Below are positions 1 to 9,482 of a DNA stretch of 64,000 nucleotides, piece by piece. Numbering within the stretch: position 1 is the first letter of the stretch; every line of letters begins with the position of its first letter. The notes under the pieces were generated by a model. The model was not told where the DNA came from. It did not search any database and saw nothing but the letters and a program-made list of their open reading frames with translations. Source of the DNA: Novosphingobium profundi (GTDB lineage Bacteria; Pseudomonadota; Alphaproteobacteria; Sphingomonadales; Sphingomonadaceae); NCBI RefSeq assembly GCF_020524485.1, contig NZ_JAIVLF010000004.1, positions 434,001 to 498,000 on the forward strand, read 5' to 3'. The position numbers were made by a program, and so were the translations under genes.

Positions 1-110
1 CGCGCGCGGCCTGTCACGCCAGCTTCAGACCTGCAGCACCACGCTGACCGTTTCCTGGGCCGTGATCGAACGCCCTTCCCCGCACGGCGACACGCAGCGC
101 GGGAACGTTG

Positions 111-986
111 TCACGATGGGCCAAGCGGTTCGTCAAGCTCGTCGAGTTCCGGCTCCGGCACGCTCCCTGGACCTTGCCGCCTGACATTGGCGTAGACGAA
201 CAGGCCATAGGGCAGCAGCGCCAGGTAGCCAATGGTGAGCACGGCCAACGTGGGCCAGGGCTCGACCAGAAGCGCGGCCATCGCCAGCCCGACCAGGGCC
301 AGGACGAAAAGACGTACGCCGGGCGCTGGACGCAGGCGCGACCAGCTGAGCGTCGGAATATTCGAGATCATCAGGAAGGCGGCCAGCACCATCCACACGC
401 TGACGCCGATGGGATTGGCAAAGTCGCGCTCTCCGCTCGCGATCCACAGGCACAGCGGCAGGAAGCCGAGTACGGCACCAAGCGGCGCCGGGACCCCGGT
501 CAGGAAGCCTGCCGCCTTGTGCGGCTGATCATCGAGATCAAGACGCGCATTGAAACGCGCAAGACGCAGCACACAGCAGATCGCAAAGGCCAGCGCCGCC
601 ATCCAGCCCAGGCTGGGCAGCGCGTGGAGCGACCAGAGATAGACGATCAGCGCAGGCGCGACACCAAACGAGATGGCATCGGCCAGGCTGTCGAGCTCCG
701 CACCAAAGCGCGACTGCGCCTTGAGCAGGCGCGCCGCGCGGCCATCGATGCCATCGAGGACACCCGCCAGAAGGACGGCCTGGACCGACTTCTCGAAATC
801 ACCAGCAATCGCAAAACGAATGCCCGTGAGCCCTGAGCAGAGTGCGGCAGCGGTAATGGCATTGGGCACAAGCGCGCGCAGCGAAAGGCCGCGCGCCATG
901 CGCCGGGCACGCGATTCCGAAGCCCCATCCGGGCCCGGCGTGTCGTCCGATGGCGCAGAGGTCTGGGGAATCGCGTCCTCGCTCAC
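111..986 (-). CDS. pssA: CDP-diacylglycerol--serine O-phosphatidyltransferase
   Basis: Makes phosphatidylserine from CDP-diacylglycerol and L-serine at the inner membrane, the first committed step to phosphatidylethanolamine. The 291-residue protein carries the CDP-alcohol phosphatidyltransferase signature DG-x2-AR-x8-G-x3-D-x3-D around residues 79-102 (DGRAAR, then [10 protein letters not shown]), which holds the metal and the CDP group. Several hydrophobic segments follow, as expected of this integral membrane family, and the C-terminus is acidic and proline-rich. Its ATG overlaps the stop of the upstream psd gene by four bases, so the two are translationally coupled and supply consecutive enzymes of one pathway. 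The 110 bases between its stop and the window edge hold no convincing gene. Confidence 0.93.
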   Translation of the reverse strand: MSEDAIPQTSAPSDDTPGPDGASESRARRMARGLSLRALVPNAITAAALCSGLTGIRFAIAGDFEKSVQAVLLAGVLDGIDGRAARLLKAQSRFGAELDSLADAISFGVAPALIVYLWSLHALPSLGWMAALAFAICCVLRLARFNARLDLDDQPHKAAGFLTGVPAPLGAVLGFLPLCLWIASGERDFANPIGVSVWMVLAAFLMISNIPTLSWSRLRPAPGVRLFVLALVGLAMAALLVEPWPTLAVLTIGYLALLPYGLFVYANVRRQGPGSVPEPELDELDEPLGPS

Positions 987-1732
987 TGGCAGACACCCTC
1001 GATCATGGGGGCGGCACCGATTTCGCCAAGCACGGTTTCACCCGCAACGATGCGCTGGCCCATGAGCACCTTGGGCTCGGTCCCGGCGGGAAGGTAGACA
1101 TCGACACGGCTGCCGAAGCGAATAAGGCCAATGCGCTGGCCCGCGGCAATGATGTCGCCGGGCTTCACGAACGGCACGATGCGGCGTGCGACGAGCCCTG
1201 CAATCTGCGTGAAGCAGACCTGCTGGCCATCGCCGCGCTCGATCAGGATGTGCTGGCGCTCGTTCTCTTCGCTCGCCTTGTCGAGGTCGGCGTTCACGAA
1301 CTTGCCCGGAATGTAGATCACGCGGCGGACAGTGCCGCCAATCGGCGCGCGGTTGATGTGGACGTCAAAGACACTCATGAAGATCGAGACGCGCGTGAGC
1401 GGTGCGTCGGAGAGCGGCGGCATGCCGCTGCCATCGTCAACGGTCAGCTCGCGCGGCGGCGGGACCTTCTGGATCAGCGTTACCAGGCCGTCAGCCGGGG
1501 CCACGATCGCCCGCTCATCCTGCGGCGTGACGCGCAGCGGATCGCGGAAGAAGGCGAGCACGCACAAGGTCAGGACGGCGAGCGGCCATCCGAACCAGGG
1601 GCCGAACAGGACCCACACGCCCAGCGCAAGGACACCGGCAATGGCGCCGAACTTGCGCCCTTCGGGATGAATGGCCGGCCACTGCCACGAGGCATCGCCA
1701 CGACCCTGATTATCGAGAATATCTGAGGACAT
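983..1732 (-). CDS. psd: phosphatidylserine decarboxylase proenzyme
   Basis: Decarboxylates phosphatidylserine to phosphatidylethanolamine. The proenzyme cleaves itself to create a pyruvoyl cofactor. At 249 residues it is the short archaeal/alphaproteobacterial type: the cleavage-site serine lies in RFGSR near residue 207 instead of the LGST of the long type. There is one or two N-terminal membrane segments ([21 protein letters not shown]), the FFRDP motif, and FDVHINRAP, which contains the conserved histidine. It is the first gene of a two-gene unit with pssA, with a 4-bp stop/start overlap. The ATG at 1732 is preceded by a purine-rich stretch. Confidence 0.93.
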   Translation of the reverse strand: MSSDILDNQGRGDASWQWPAIHPEGRKFGAIAGVLALGVWVLFGPWFGWPLAVLTLCVLAFFRDPLRVTPQDERAIVAPADGLVTLIQKVPPPRELTVDDGSGMPPLSDAPLTRVSIFMSVFDVHINRAPIGGTVRRVIYIPGKFVNADLDKASEENERQHILIERGDGQQVCFTQIAGLVARRIVPFVKPGDIIAAGQRIGLIRFGSRVDVYLPAGTEPKVLMGQRIVAGETVLGEIGAAPMIEGVCQ

Positions 1733-1972
1733 CGGTTTCCTCTAGTGAGTGGCGTTCAAGACCGCAATGCCGCCACGCACGGGAAGTTCCGCAAAGCGTG
1801 CGCAAAGCTGTGTCCTGCATGCCAGCGCGAACCGCTGATCGGGCCCTGCCACTCGCCGCTTGTACTCATCTGGAAGAAAGGGCTGATAAAGGCATCCGCG
1901 CCATGGGTTCAGCCGCCACCCGATCCGCCTTGGCGGATCCCTTCATCATCGCGATTTCGAGAGAAGGGCTGG

Positions 1973-2058
1973 TGGTGGACAGGGCTGGATTCGAACCAAC
2001 GTACGCTTGCGCGGGCAGATTTACAGTCTGCTGCCTTTAACCACTCGGCCACCTGTCC
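1973..2058 (-). tRNA. tRNA-Tyr (GTA)
   Basis: The 86-nt class II tRNA includes an encoded CCA. The acceptor stem GGACAGG (2058-2052) pairs fully with CCUGUCC (1983-1977), with A as discriminator. The anticodon loop reads ACTGTAAAT, giving anticodon GTA, and there is the long variable arm typical of tRNA-Tyr. The T-arm contains GGTTCGAATCC. It lies between psd and rlmB with no obvious partner gene. Confidence 0.96.
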
Positions 2059-2233
2059 ACACCAGTCATCTGGCTGAGATTTTCCTTTCGGATCATCTCG
2101 TTGGTCGAGAGCGTTTAGTGCCGCCCCCGTTGCCGAGGACCGGCCCAATGCCGAACTCGGCCTTGCCTGTCAATGGGTCGAATGGCAGGAGCGGCACATA
2201 ATTTGAATTTTTTTGAAAAAAGGATCACACGAG

Positions 2234-3022
2234 ATGAGCAAGCGCGGACAGGGGAAAGCCCTGCGCGGCCGGGCCGGACGCATGAAAAACGGCCGGGGAT
2301 CGGGGCGCGCGAGCAGCGGCATGGTCCGCCTGTGGGGTCGCCACGCGGTCGAGGCGGCTCTCAAGAATCCGAATCGCCAGCACCGCAAACTTTGGGCGAC
2401 TCGCGAAGGCGTCGAATCACTTGATGGCGAATTGCCTGTCGATTTCACCGTCGAATGGGCCGAGGCACCCGACCTTGCCCGACTCGTTGCACGCGATGCC
2501 CCACACCAGGGCCTCGTCCTGGAATGCGAGCCGCTCGACGATCTTTTCCTCGCCGACGTCCTCGACAACGATCCCGCACGCCCGGTGCTCGTCCTCGACC
2601 AGGTGACCGATCCGCACAACGTCGGCGCGATCCTGCGTTCGGCGGCCGCCTTCAACGCCTGCTGCATCGTCACCCAGGACCGCCACGCGCCGCCCGAATC
2701 GGGAACGCTGGCAAAATCGGCCTCGGGTGCGCTCGAAATCGTGCCGTGGATCCGGGTTGTGAACCTCGCGCGCGCGCTCGAAGAGATCGCCGAGGCGGGA
2801 TACTGGCGCATCGGCCTTGATGGCGAAGCCGAATCGACGCTGGCCGAAGCCCTGCCCGCGGGCCCGGTATGCCTCGTCCTTGGCGCCGAGGGCGATGGCA
2901 TGCGCCACAACATCGTCCAGCACTGCGATGCGATCGCCAAGCTGCCGATCTCCTCGGACATGGAGAGCCTCAACGTCAGCAACGCGGGCGCGATCGCTCT
3001 CTATGCAGCCGCAACGCGCTGA
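2234..3022 (+). CDS. rlmB: 23S rRNA 2'-O-methyltransferase RlmB (SpoU/TrmH family)
   Basis: SPOUT-class enzyme that methylates the ribose of a guanosine in 23S rRNA (G2251 in E. coli). The 262-residue protein has a basic N-terminal tail (about 35 residues, rich in R/G/K), then the substrate-binding domain beginning LWGRHAVEAAL, and the SpoU knot domain with DQVTDPHNVGAILRSA, LVLGAEGDGM and the C-terminal ESLNVSNAGAIALY that forms the AdoMet-binding knot. I chose the ATG at 2234 because an AAAAGGA ribosome site lies 9 bases upstream. A TTG at 2213 would add seven residues. It could be a related tRNA/rRNA TrmH paralogue, but the N-terminal domain fits RlmB. Confidence 0.88.
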   Translation: MSKRGQGKALRGRAGRMKNGRGSGRASSGMVRLWGRHAVEAALKNPNRQHRKLWATREGVESLDGELPVDFTVEWAEAPDLARLVARDAPHQGLVLECEPLDDLFLADVLDNDPARPVLVLDQVTDPHNVGAILRSAAAFNACCIVTQDRHAPPESGTLAKSASGALEIVPWIRVVNLARALEEIAEAGYWRIGLDGEAESTLAEALPAGPVCLVLGAEGDGMRHNIVQHCDAIAKLPISSDMESLNVSNAGAIALYAAATR

Positions 3023-3056
3023 GGCGCCTAGCCAATACGCATCGGAAACGTTCGTC

Positions 3057-3890
3057 ATGCACTTCCCCTTCCCCCGTGCCCATCAGGCACGTCGTGCGCT
3101 CGCGGTCCTGACCGCGGGCGCCGCCGCCCTCCTCGTGGCCGCGTGTTTCTTTGCCCCGGGGCGCTTCTCCTCGCGCCTGGACGTCCACGCCGACCACAGC
3201 TTCGCCTTCCGCTACACGGGCGAACTTATCATGATCCCGCTGAAGGAAGAGGCCGACAAGGCCGCCCAGCCCTTTGAGGCCGAAGACTGCTACGACGAGG
3301 ACAGCTTCGAGGAACGCGCCTGCACCAAGGACGAAATCGCCCAGCATAAAGAAGAGTGGGCCGCCAAGAAGGGGTCGAATGCCGATGCGGCGCGTGCGCT
3401 TCTGGGCGGTATCGACCCGAGTGATCCCGAAGCGGGCCACGAGCTTGCCCGCAAGCTCAGCCGCCGCCAGGGCTGGAACAAGGTGGCGTACAAGGGCGGC
3501 GGCGTGTTCGACGTCGACTACACCGTCTCGGGCCATCTCGACCACGATTTCGTCTTCCCGACCTTCGAGGGCTTCCCGATGGCCAACGCCTTCGTGCAGA
3601 TCACTCCGCGCAAGGATGGCTCGGTACGCATCAACGCGCCGACCTTCGGCCCCGATGCCACGAGTTCGCCTGCAGCGGGCCTGATCCCGGGCAATCTGTC
3701 CGGCCCGTCCAAGGACGGTGGTCCGGCGGAATTGGCCGATGGCACTTTCACCATCCACACCGATGGCACGATCCTCGCCAACAACACCGACGAGGGCCCT
3801 TCCACCGACGGCGCGATGCAGGTGCTGACCTGGGCGGTCAATCCGCGCATCCCGGCCGCCCCGACCGCGCTCCTGCAACTGGAGCCCTGA
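3057..3890 (+). CDS. predicted lipoprotein of unknown function
   Basis: A 277-residue secreted protein. The N-terminus has basic residues, a hydrophobic run and the lipobox LVAAC near residue 31, so it is probably a lipoprotein anchored on the periplasmic side of a membrane. The mature part is acidic and rich in Asp/Glu/Lys in its first half, with two further cysteines (DCYDEDSFEERAC). The second half has beta-like segments and a repeated 'DGTFTIHTDGTILANN' pattern. I do not recognise a family. It follows rlmB by 34 bases on the same strand and ends at a strong bidirectional terminator. Starts further upstream would run into rlmB and lose the signal sequence. Confidence 0.7.
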   Translation: MHFPFPRAHQARRALAVLTAGAAALLVAACFFAPGRFSSRLDVHADHSFAFRYTGELIMIPLKEEADKAAQPFEAEDCYDEDSFEERACTKDEIAQHKEEWAAKKGSNADAARALLGGIDPSDPEAGHELARKLSRRQGWNKVAYKGGGVFDVDYTVSGHLDHDFVFPTFEGFPMANAFVQITPRKDGSVRINAPTFGPDATSSPAAGLIPGNLSGPSKDGGPAELADGTFTIHTDGTILANNTDEGPSTDGAMQVLTWAVNPRIPAAPTALLQLEP

Positions 3891-3972
3891 GGGCATCAAC
3901 TCAGGGCCGGCACCACCGGCGTCGGCCCTGACAACTTCACCTTCCGACCTCCTCACCGCAGACGCCCACAAA

Positions 3973-4012
3973 AAAAACGCCGCTTTCCACACATGGGGAA
4001 AGCGGCGTTTTT
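3973..4012. terminator. bidirectional intrinsic terminator
   Basis: A 16-bp perfect inverted repeat (3973-3988 with 3997-4012) with an 8-nt loop. The stem is GC-rich in the middle and has A and T runs at its outer ends, so it works on both strands. It sits between the convergent lipoprotein gene (+) and hupB (-). Confidence 0.85.
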
Positions 4013-4057
4013 GCGTTCACAAGGCCCGTGAGGCGTTACGGGCCCTTGAAGGACGTC

Positions 4058-4330
4058 TTAGTTGACGGCGTCCTTGAGGCCCTTGCCGGCCTTGAACTTG
4101 GGCTGCGACGAAGCCGCGATTTCCATCGGCTCGCCGGTGCGCGGGTTGCGGCCGGTCGAGGCCTTGCGCTTGGCGACCGAGAAGGTGCCGAAGCCGACGA
4201 GGCGCACTTCGTCGCCCTTCTTCAGCGCGCCGGTGATGGCGTCGAACACGCCTTCGACGGCCTTGGTCGCATCGTTGCGGGTCAGACCGCTGGTTTCCGC
4301 GACAGCGCTGATGAGATCGTTCTTGTTCAT
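4058..4330 (-). CDS. hupB: DNA-binding protein HU
   Basis: Small dimeric nucleoid protein that bends DNA. The 90 residues match the usual HU length. The sequence starts MNKNDLISAVAE, has GFGTFSV, and carries the beta-arm signature GRNPRTGEPMEI that inserts in the DNA minor groove. It is monocistronic: it ends at the bidirectional terminator at 3973-4012 and has its own promoter region upstream. A G-rich ribosome site (GGTAGGGGG) precedes the ATG. Confidence 0.95.
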   Translation of the reverse strand: MNKNDLISAVAETSGLTRNDATKAVEGVFDAITGALKKGDEVRLVGFGTFSVAKRKASTGRNPRTGEPMEIAASSQPKFKAGKGLKDAVN

Positions 4331-4398
4331 TATACCCCCTACCTTTCAGTGGAACAGGATGTGATGGGAAGCTGGATTCGCCTCGTAAGAGGAGACGG

Positions 4399-4427
4399 AA
4401 TTGAGCGGTTTTTGGTCACGCTGTCAA
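4399..4427 (-). promoter_or_regulatory. candidate sigma-70 promoter of hupB
   Basis: Reading the minus strand, a perfect TTGACA (-35, 4427-4422) is followed after 17 bases by TCAATT (-10, 4404-4399), about 70 bases before the hupB ATG. The -35 is consensus and the -10 is weak. The rest of the 4331-4616 gap holds no gene that I can support. Confidence 0.45.
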
Positions 4428-4616
4428 AGCCTAAACCGGGCAAAAAAGCGCGGTTTATCGTGTTTTTCCGCCATTTTAGACGCAGAAGCACGTTGTGCAG
4501 TGCAGCATGGACTTGCACCACGGCACGGCATGCAAATTCACCGGATTTGCGCGATGAACCCTGCACAGCCGTGACTGCATAGGTTTGCAAGTTGTCCAAG
4601 CGCCTGCGCCGGGGAC

Positions 4617-4645
4617 AAAAAAGGCGGCTCGCATGCGAACCGCCT
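4617..4645 (-). terminator. intrinsic terminator of the ffh-rplS cluster
   Basis: On the minus strand a hairpin (AGGCGG-x-TCG paired with CGA-x-CCGCCT, one mismatch) is followed by six T residues. It lies about 40 bases past the rplS stop and ends the ffh-rpsP-rimM-trmD-rplS transcript. Confidence 0.85.
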
Positions 4646-4687
4646 GATTGCCGTCCCAAGCCAAAGCCGTGGACGAATGTGGCCGAA

Positions 4688-5056
4688 TTAACCTTCGGCG
4701 CGCACGTCGCGACGCTCGGCGATGCGGGCGCGCTTACCGGTACGACCACGCAGGTAGTACAGCTTGGCACGACGCACGATACCGCGGCGAACGACGGTGA
4801 TGCTGTCGATGTTGGGCGAGTAGAGCGGGAAAACGCGCTCCACACCTTCACCGAAGCTCATCTTGCGAACGGTGAAGTTCGAACCCATGCCGCGGTTCGA
4901 ACGCGCGATCACGACGCCTTCGAAGTTCTGGACGCGGGTACGGGTGCCTTCGACAACCTTCACGCCAACCTTGACGGTGTCACCGGCGCGGAAGGTCGGG
5001 ATTTCCTTGGCGGCCTTGGCAATTTCCTCGGCCTCGATCTGCTGAATCAGGTTCAT
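4688..5056 (-). CDS. rplS: 50S ribosomal protein L19
   Basis: Structural protein at the 30S/50S interface. The 122 residues begin [12 protein letters not shown] and contain [32 protein letters not shown], and the C-terminal [18 protein letters not shown] typical of L19. It is the last gene of the ffh-rpsP-rimM-trmD-rplS cluster, four bases after trmD, and is followed by an intrinsic terminator. Confidence 0.97.
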   Translation of the reverse strand: MNLIQQIEAEEIAKAAKEIPTFRAGDTVKVGVKVVEGTRTRVQNFEGVVIARSNRGMGSNFTVRKMSFGEGVERVFPLYSPNIDSITVVRRGIVRRAKLYYLRGRTGKRARIAERRDVRAEG

Positions 5057-5060
5057 GAAC

Positions 5061-5798
5061 CTAGTCCTTCGTCTTTTTGCCGCGCATCAGAGGCAGACGG
5101 TCCCGAACGTCGACATGACGTTCCCAAAGGTCCGGCCTGCGTGACCGTGTATGATCTTCCGCCTGGGTCTTACGCCAGGCTGCGATCTTCGCATGATCCC
5201 CCGATCGCAGCACTTCAGGGATCGTGCGTCCTTCCCATTCAACGGGTCGGGTATAGTGCGGGTACTCGAGAAGGCCGTCCTCGAACGATTCCTCGGTACC
5301 GCTGGAAGCCGCGCCCATTACGCCGGGAAGCAGGCGAATGCAAGCGTCCAGTACCATGAGAGCCGCGCATTCGCCGCCCGAAAGGACGATGTCGCCGACC
5401 GAGATCTCCTCGACCTCGCGGCCTTCGAAGATGCGCTCGTCAAAGCCCTCAAAACGGCCACACAGGATGATCGCGCCGGGGCCTGCCGCAAGCTCGCGAA
5501 TGCGCTCCTGCGAGATCGGCGTGCCACGCGGCGTCATCGCCAGCACGGGTGCGCCCGGGTTGGAGGCCCGGGCATGATCGATCGCGCTCGCCAGCACATC
5601 GACCTTGAGCACCATGCCCGCGCCGCCGCCTGCGGGCGTATCATCGACCGTGCGATGCCTGTCGGTCGCGAAGTCGCGGATCTGAACCGCATCCATCGAC
5701 CAGTCCCCGCGCTCGAGCGCACGGCCCGCCAGGCTGATGCCCAGGGGCCCCGGAAACATGTCGGGATAGAGTGTGAGAACGGTCGCCGCGAAGGTCAC
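5061..5798 (-). CDS. trmD: tRNA (guanine37-N1)-methyltransferase TrmD
   Basis: SPOUT methyltransferase that makes m1G37 next to the anticodon and so prevents +1 frameshifting. The protein has 245 residues. The N-terminus reads [14 protein letters not shown]. The AdoMet knot contains [12 protein letters not shown] and the sequence [15 protein letters not shown]. The conserved linker region has [17 protein letters not shown], including the catalytic Asp region, and the tail [10 protein letters not shown] binds tRNA. It lies 4 bases before rplS and 79 bases after rimM. Confidence 0.96.
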   Translation of the reverse strand: MTFAATVLTLYPDMFPGPLGISLAGRALERGDWSMDAVQIRDFATDRHRTVDDTPAGGGAGMVLKVDVLASAIDHARASNPGAPVLAMTPRGTPISQERIRELAAGPGAIILCGRFEGFDERIFEGREVEEISVGDIVLSGGECAALMVLDACIRLLPGVMGAASSGTEESFEDGLLEYPHYTRPVEWEGRTIPEVLRSGDHAKIAAWRKTQAEDHTRSRRPDLWERHVDVRDRLPLMRGKKTKD

Positions 5799-5877
5799 GA
5801 GAGCACGCCTTCCTATTCCAAGATACGCACGTAGCCGCTTACGGCCATGCCCGGCCAGCGGCGGATTGCCGCCGGGG

Positions 5878-6387
5878 TCAGTCCTCGGCGAACGCGGCCG
5901 TTACCACCAGCTTCTCGGCGTCCCACATAGGCACCGCGGCCTCGGTCATGGGCACCATGAAACGCTGGATGCGGCCCTTCTCGTCGCGCTCGGCACGCTC
6001 GATCTCGAGCACGTCGCCTGCGCCGAAATTCTCGACCGCAATGACCCGGCCAAGGGCCTCACCCGTGTCGGAGACGGCGGGAAGACCGATCAGGTCGGCG
6101 TGGTAATATTCGCCATCCGCCAGCTCGGGCATCTCGGCGCGCGGAACGGTAAGGACAGTGCCGCGCAGCTTTTCAGCGGCGGTACGGTCGGTCACTTCCT
6201 CGAAACGGGCGATAGCCCCGCCCTTGCCGTCGTCCTTGAGCTTCTTGAGCGTCAGGGCCGAATCGTTGAAGGCGCGGTAGCGCTTGAGCGCCGCCACGCC
6301 TTCTCCGAACAGCTTGAGGCGGACTTCACCCGTCACCCCGTGCGCGCCGGTGACGGCGGCCAGAGTGACGGACGTGTCGTGTGCCAT
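5878..6387 (-). CDS. rimM: ribosome maturation factor RimM
   Basis: Assists late maturation of the 30S subunit by binding ribosomal protein S19. The 169-residue protein has the N-terminal beta-barrel domain ([20 protein letters not shown]) and the C-terminal PRC-barrel ([31 protein letters not shown]). It sits in the usual place between rpsP (18 bases upstream) and trmD. It ends slightly short of many homologues but contains both domains. Confidence 0.94.
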   Translation of the reverse strand: MAHDTSVTLAAVTGAHGVTGEVRLKLFGEGVAALKRYRAFNDSALTLKKLKDDGKGGAIARFEEVTDRTAAEKLRGTVLTVPRAEMPELADGEYYHADLIGLPAVSDTGEALGRVIAVENFGAGDVLEIERAERDEKGRIQRFMVPMTEAAVPMWDAEKLVVTAAFAED

Positions 6388-6405
6388 ATGCCGTGTCCCG
6401 ATGGC

Positions 6406-6831
6406 TTACGCCTCGGTCGATTCCTCGGTGGCTTCGGCAGCCGGAGCTTCCTCGGCGGGCGCGGCCGAAGCGGCAGCAGCAGCCTCAGCGGCTTCGCGAG
6501 CCTTCTCGGCCTTTTCCTCGGCGCGTTCCTTGGCCTTGTCGCCCGGCTCACCCTTCTGCGGGTTGTTGGTAGCCTTGCGCTCCTTGATGCCAGCCTTGTC
6601 GAACATGCGTGCGACGCGGTCGGTCGGCTGCGCGCCGACGGAGAGCCAGTACGAAGCGCGCTCGCCGTTGATCTTCACGCGGTTTTCATCGTCCTTGGCG
6701 AGGAGCGGGTTGTAGGTGCCGATCTGCTCCAGGTACTTGCCGTCGCGCGGTGCGGTCGCGTTGGCGACGACGATCTTGTAGTAGGGACGCTTCTTCGCAC
6801 CACCGCGCGACAGACGGATCGAAACTGCCAT
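6406..6831 (-). CDS. rpsP: 30S ribosomal protein S16
   Basis: Small-subunit protein needed for 30S assembly. The first 80 or so residues are canonical ([20 protein letters not shown], then [11 protein letters not shown], and [15 protein letters not shown]). The 141-residue length comes from an Ala/Glu/Lys-rich tail of about 55 residues that E. coli S16 lacks but many alphaproteobacterial S16 proteins have. It lies between ffh (38 bases) and rimM (18 bases). Confidence 0.96.
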   Translation of the reverse strand: MAVSIRLSRGGAKKRPYYKIVVANATAPRDGKYLEQIGTYNPLLAKDDENRVKINGERASYWLSVGAQPTDRVARMFDKAGIKERKATNNPQKGEPGDKAKERAEEKAEKAREAAEAAAAASAAPAEEAPAAEATEESTEA

Positions 6832-6869
6832 GAGATTACCTTTCTTCTAAATCTTACAAATGTTTGGAA

Positions 6870-8339
6870 TTATTTCTTCAGAAACTTGCTGAGGTCCGGT
6901 CCACCGGCGCTGCCCGGTCCGCCGAGCCCGGGCAAACCGCCCTTGGCGCCGCCGCCCAGACCCTGGCCGCCCAGCCCCGGCATCGCGGCATCAAGACCGC
7001 CCTTGCCGAACATCGCGGCCAGCCCCTTGAGGCCGCCCATCTTCTTGATCTGCTTCATGGCCTTGGACATCTCCTGGTGCATCTTGAGCACCTTGTTGAC
7101 GTCCTGGACCTGGGTACCCGAGCCGTTGGCGACGCGGATCTTGCGCTTGGCGTTGAGAAGCGCGGGGTTGGCCCGCTCCTTCTTGGTCATGGAGCCGATG
7201 ATCGCCTCCATGCGCAGCAGCACCTTGTCGTCCATGTTCGACGCGGCCATCGCGGCCTTGGCCTTCTTCATGCCGGGCATCATGCCCGCCAGCATGCCGA
7301 GGCCGCCCATGCTCTGCATCTGGCGAAGCTGGGTGCGCAGGTCGTTGAGGTCGAACTTGCCCTGCTCCATGCGCTTGGCGAGTTCTTCGGCCTCCTCGAC
7401 CTTGACCGCTTCGGCGGCCTTCTCGACCATCGAGACGATGTCGCCCATGCCGAGGATACGGTTGGCAACGCGGCTCGGGTGGAAGACCTCGATCGCGTCC
7501 ATCTTCTCGCCGGTACCGGCGAACTTGATGGGCTTGCCGGTGACGGCACGCATCGAAAGCGCCGCACCGCCGCGCGCATCGCCGTCCATGCGGGTCAGCA
7601 CGACACCGGTGAGATCGACTTCGCCCGCAAAGCTCTGCGCGACGTTGACCGCGTCCTGACCCGTCAGCGAGTCGACGACGAGCAGCGTCTCGCGCGGGGT
7701 CGCGATCCCGGCGACCGCCTTCATCTCGTCCATCAGCTGCTGGTCGACGTGGAGACGGCCCGCGGTGTCGAGCATCAGGACGTCCACGGCCTGCAACTTG
7801 GCGGCCTGCATCGCGCGGGTGGCGATTTCGGTCGGCTGCTGGCCGGCAATGATGGGAAGCGTGGCAACGCCGGTCTGCTCACCCAGGACCTTGAGCTGTT
7901 CCTGGGCGGCCGGACGGTTCACGTCCAGCGAGGCCATCATGACCTTCTTGCCCTGCTTGTCCTTGAGGAGCTTGGAAATCTTCGCCGTGCTGGTGGTCTT
8001 GCCCGAGCCCTGCAGACCAACCATCATGATGACGACGGGCGGGCTGGCGGCAAGATCCAGTTCGGGCGTCACATCACCGCCCAGGGTCTCGATCAATTCG
8101 TCATTGACGATCTTGACGACCTGCTGGCCGGGCGTAACCGAGCGCAGGACCGACTGGCCAATGGCCTTTTCGGTGACGCGATCGACGAAGCGGCGCACGA
8201 CGGGAAGAGCAACGTCGGCCTCGAGCAGCGCGATGCGCACCTCGCGCATGGCGTCGCGGACATCCTGCTCCTTGAGCGCGCCGCGGCCACGCAGCTTGTC
8301 GAACACACCGCCGAGACGATCGGAAAGGCTGTCGAACAT
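6870..8339 (-). CDS. ffh: signal recognition particle GTPase Ffh
   Basis: Protein part of SRP, which delivers nascent membrane proteins to FtsY and the translocon. The 489-residue protein starts MFDSLSDRLGGVFDKL. It has the N domain, then the G domain with the P-loop GLQGSGKTTS (about residue 108), DVNRPAAQEQL, DTAGR and TRMDGDARGGAAL, then the methionine-rich M domain (MQSMGGLGMLAGMMPGMKK) that binds signal peptides and 4.5S RNA. The C-terminal 40 residues are a Gly-rich repeat. I chose the ATG at 8339 because the conserved N domain begins there; longer readings add non-homologous sequence that crosses tRNA-Ala. It is the first gene of the cluster that runs to rplS. Confidence 0.96.
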   Translation of the reverse strand: MFDSLSDRLGGVFDKLRGRGALKEQDVRDAMREVRIALLEADVALPVVRRFVDRVTEKAIGQSVLRSVTPGQQVVKIVNDELIETLGGDVTPELDLAASPPVVIMMVGLQGSGKTTSTAKISKLLKDKQGKKVMMASLDVNRPAAQEQLKVLGEQTGVATLPIIAGQQPTEIATRAMQAAKLQAVDVLMLDTAGRLHVDQQLMDEMKAVAGIATPRETLLVVDSLTGQDAVNVAQSFAGEVDLTGVVLTRMDGDARGGAALSMRAVTGKPIKFAGTGEKMDAIEVFHPSRVANRILGMGDIVSMVEKAAEAVKVEEAEELAKRMEQGKFDLNDLRTQLRQMQSMGGLGMLAGMMPGMKKAKAAMAASNMDDKVLLRMEAIIGSMTKKERANPALLNAKRKIRVANGSGTQVQDVNKVLKMHQEMSKAMKQIKKMGGLKGLAAMFGKGGLDAAMPGLGGQGLGGGAKGGLPGLGGPGSAGGPDLSKFLKK

Positions 8340-8397
8340 GACCTTGCTCCTCTTTGACAGACCACGCCTTGCAAAGCGACGAGACCCATCGAACGCC

Positions 8398-8481
8398 AAA
8401 AACGCCGGTGGGCGAAACCTCGCCGACCGACGCATGCGGGATAGTACGCGAAAAACGCCGGTGGACGAAACCTCGTCAACC
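8398..8481 (-). repeat. two direct copies of a 31-bp terminator-like hairpin unit
   Basis: Copies lie at 8398-8428 and 8451-8481 and are identical at 28 of 31 positions. Each contains a small hairpin: GGCGA-AACC-TCGCC in one and GACGA-AACC-TCGTC in the other, so two of the three differences compensate each other. Read on the minus strand, each hairpin is followed by GGCGTTTTT. They lie 75-160 bases downstream of tRNA-Ala and upstream of ffh. They may therefore be tandem terminators of the tRNA transcript, or a small dispersed repeat. Confidence 0.55.
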
Positions 8482-8556
8482 AGCGTGGTACGCACATCGC
8501 GCGAAACTGATACAACAGAAGCCGCCCTCTTGCGAGAAGCGGCATCTGGTGGGAAA

Positions 8557-8632
<76 letters not shown>

Positions 8633-8915
8633 GTGCCATTTCGAAAAACCGGTCTGGGAAGGCCGGTTTGTGTTACCGTTTGGAGCGTCGCCCCGTCCGG
8701 TGAAGCGCCATCTAGGGTAGGTCGGTCGGACTGGCAAGAACTTTTTTCAAAAAAATGAAATTTTTCTGCTCAGGCCAGAATTTGAGCCAATTCCAAGCCC
8801 TTGCCTGGCCATTGGCTCCCAACCTTGGCGCGCCGGGTGACCGGCGCCTGCCGGCCGATGCCCCTTGATACGTGGCATCGGCCCAGCTCCCGGGAGGCGC
8901 CCCGGGGAACGCGCC

Positions 8916-9239
8916 TTACTCGTCGCGCTCGTCGTCGTCGTCGCCGCCGCTCGAGATGCCCAGGTCGTCGTCGCCGCCCAGGTCCACATCGTTGTCGGGC
9001 GAATCGCCGTCGTCATCGATGTCCAGATCGTCATCGGCCAGGTCGTTATCCTGCTCCTCGACCTTTTCCTTCTTTTCCGTTTCCTCATAGGGGATCGGCT
9101 GCTTGGACTTGAGCACCGGCTCGGGCGTCCAGGTGTGGCCGCATTCGATGCAGGTCACCGGGTCGTCCTTGCCCAGGTCGTAGAAACGGGTGCCGCATTT
9201 CGGGCAGCCGTGCTTGGCGCCCCATTCAGGTTTGGCCAT
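8916..9239 (-). CDS. TIGR02300-family zinc-ribbon protein
   Basis: A 107-residue protein found mainly in alphaproteobacteria, function unknown. The N-terminal half is a zinc ribbon: KHGCPKCGTRFYDLGKD, then CIECGH about 20 residues later (a CxxC pair at each end). The C-terminal half, about 45 residues, is extremely acidic and Asp-rich (runs such as DDDLDIDDDGD), and probably disordered. It starts at the ATG at 9239, where the zinc ribbon begins. It is divergent from aroA, 243 bases away. Confidence 0.85.
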   Translation of the reverse strand: MAKPEWGAKHGCPKCGTRFYDLGKDDPVTCIECGHTWTPEPVLKSKQPIPYEETEKKEKVEEQDNDLADDDLDIDDDGDSPDNDVDLGGDDDLGISSGGDDDDERDE

Positions 9240-9482
9240 GAAATGTCCTCGTCTTGGGCGACCCGCGAAGACACGGGCGCTGGAAAAATCCGTTATATGA
9301 TGGAAAGGCCCCGCTTCAAGATCAAGCACCCACGCACGAACCGGTACGAAGTCTGGCAGGCAGGGCGCACGATCAGGCATTGAAGCCACATCAGGGCGCG
9401 CGCCTTGCCATGGGCCGCTGCCGCTGTCAAAAGCCGCCGCGATTTTCCGCCCTTCGCCTAGCCCAGAAAGACGCCCTGCCCC

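Noticed and set aside
25-110. A short frame at the left edge ending in a TGA at 25-27 on the minus strand, after pssA.
   Set aside because: It is mostly the pssA tail read in another frame, has no start or ribosome site and cannot be judged so close to the edge.
1922-1939. Perfect 8-bp inverted repeat GATCCGCC-TT-GGCGGATC downstream of tRNA-Tyr.
   Set aside because: No T run follows on the minus strand and the stem is short; it may be a processing hairpin but I cannot support a terminator.
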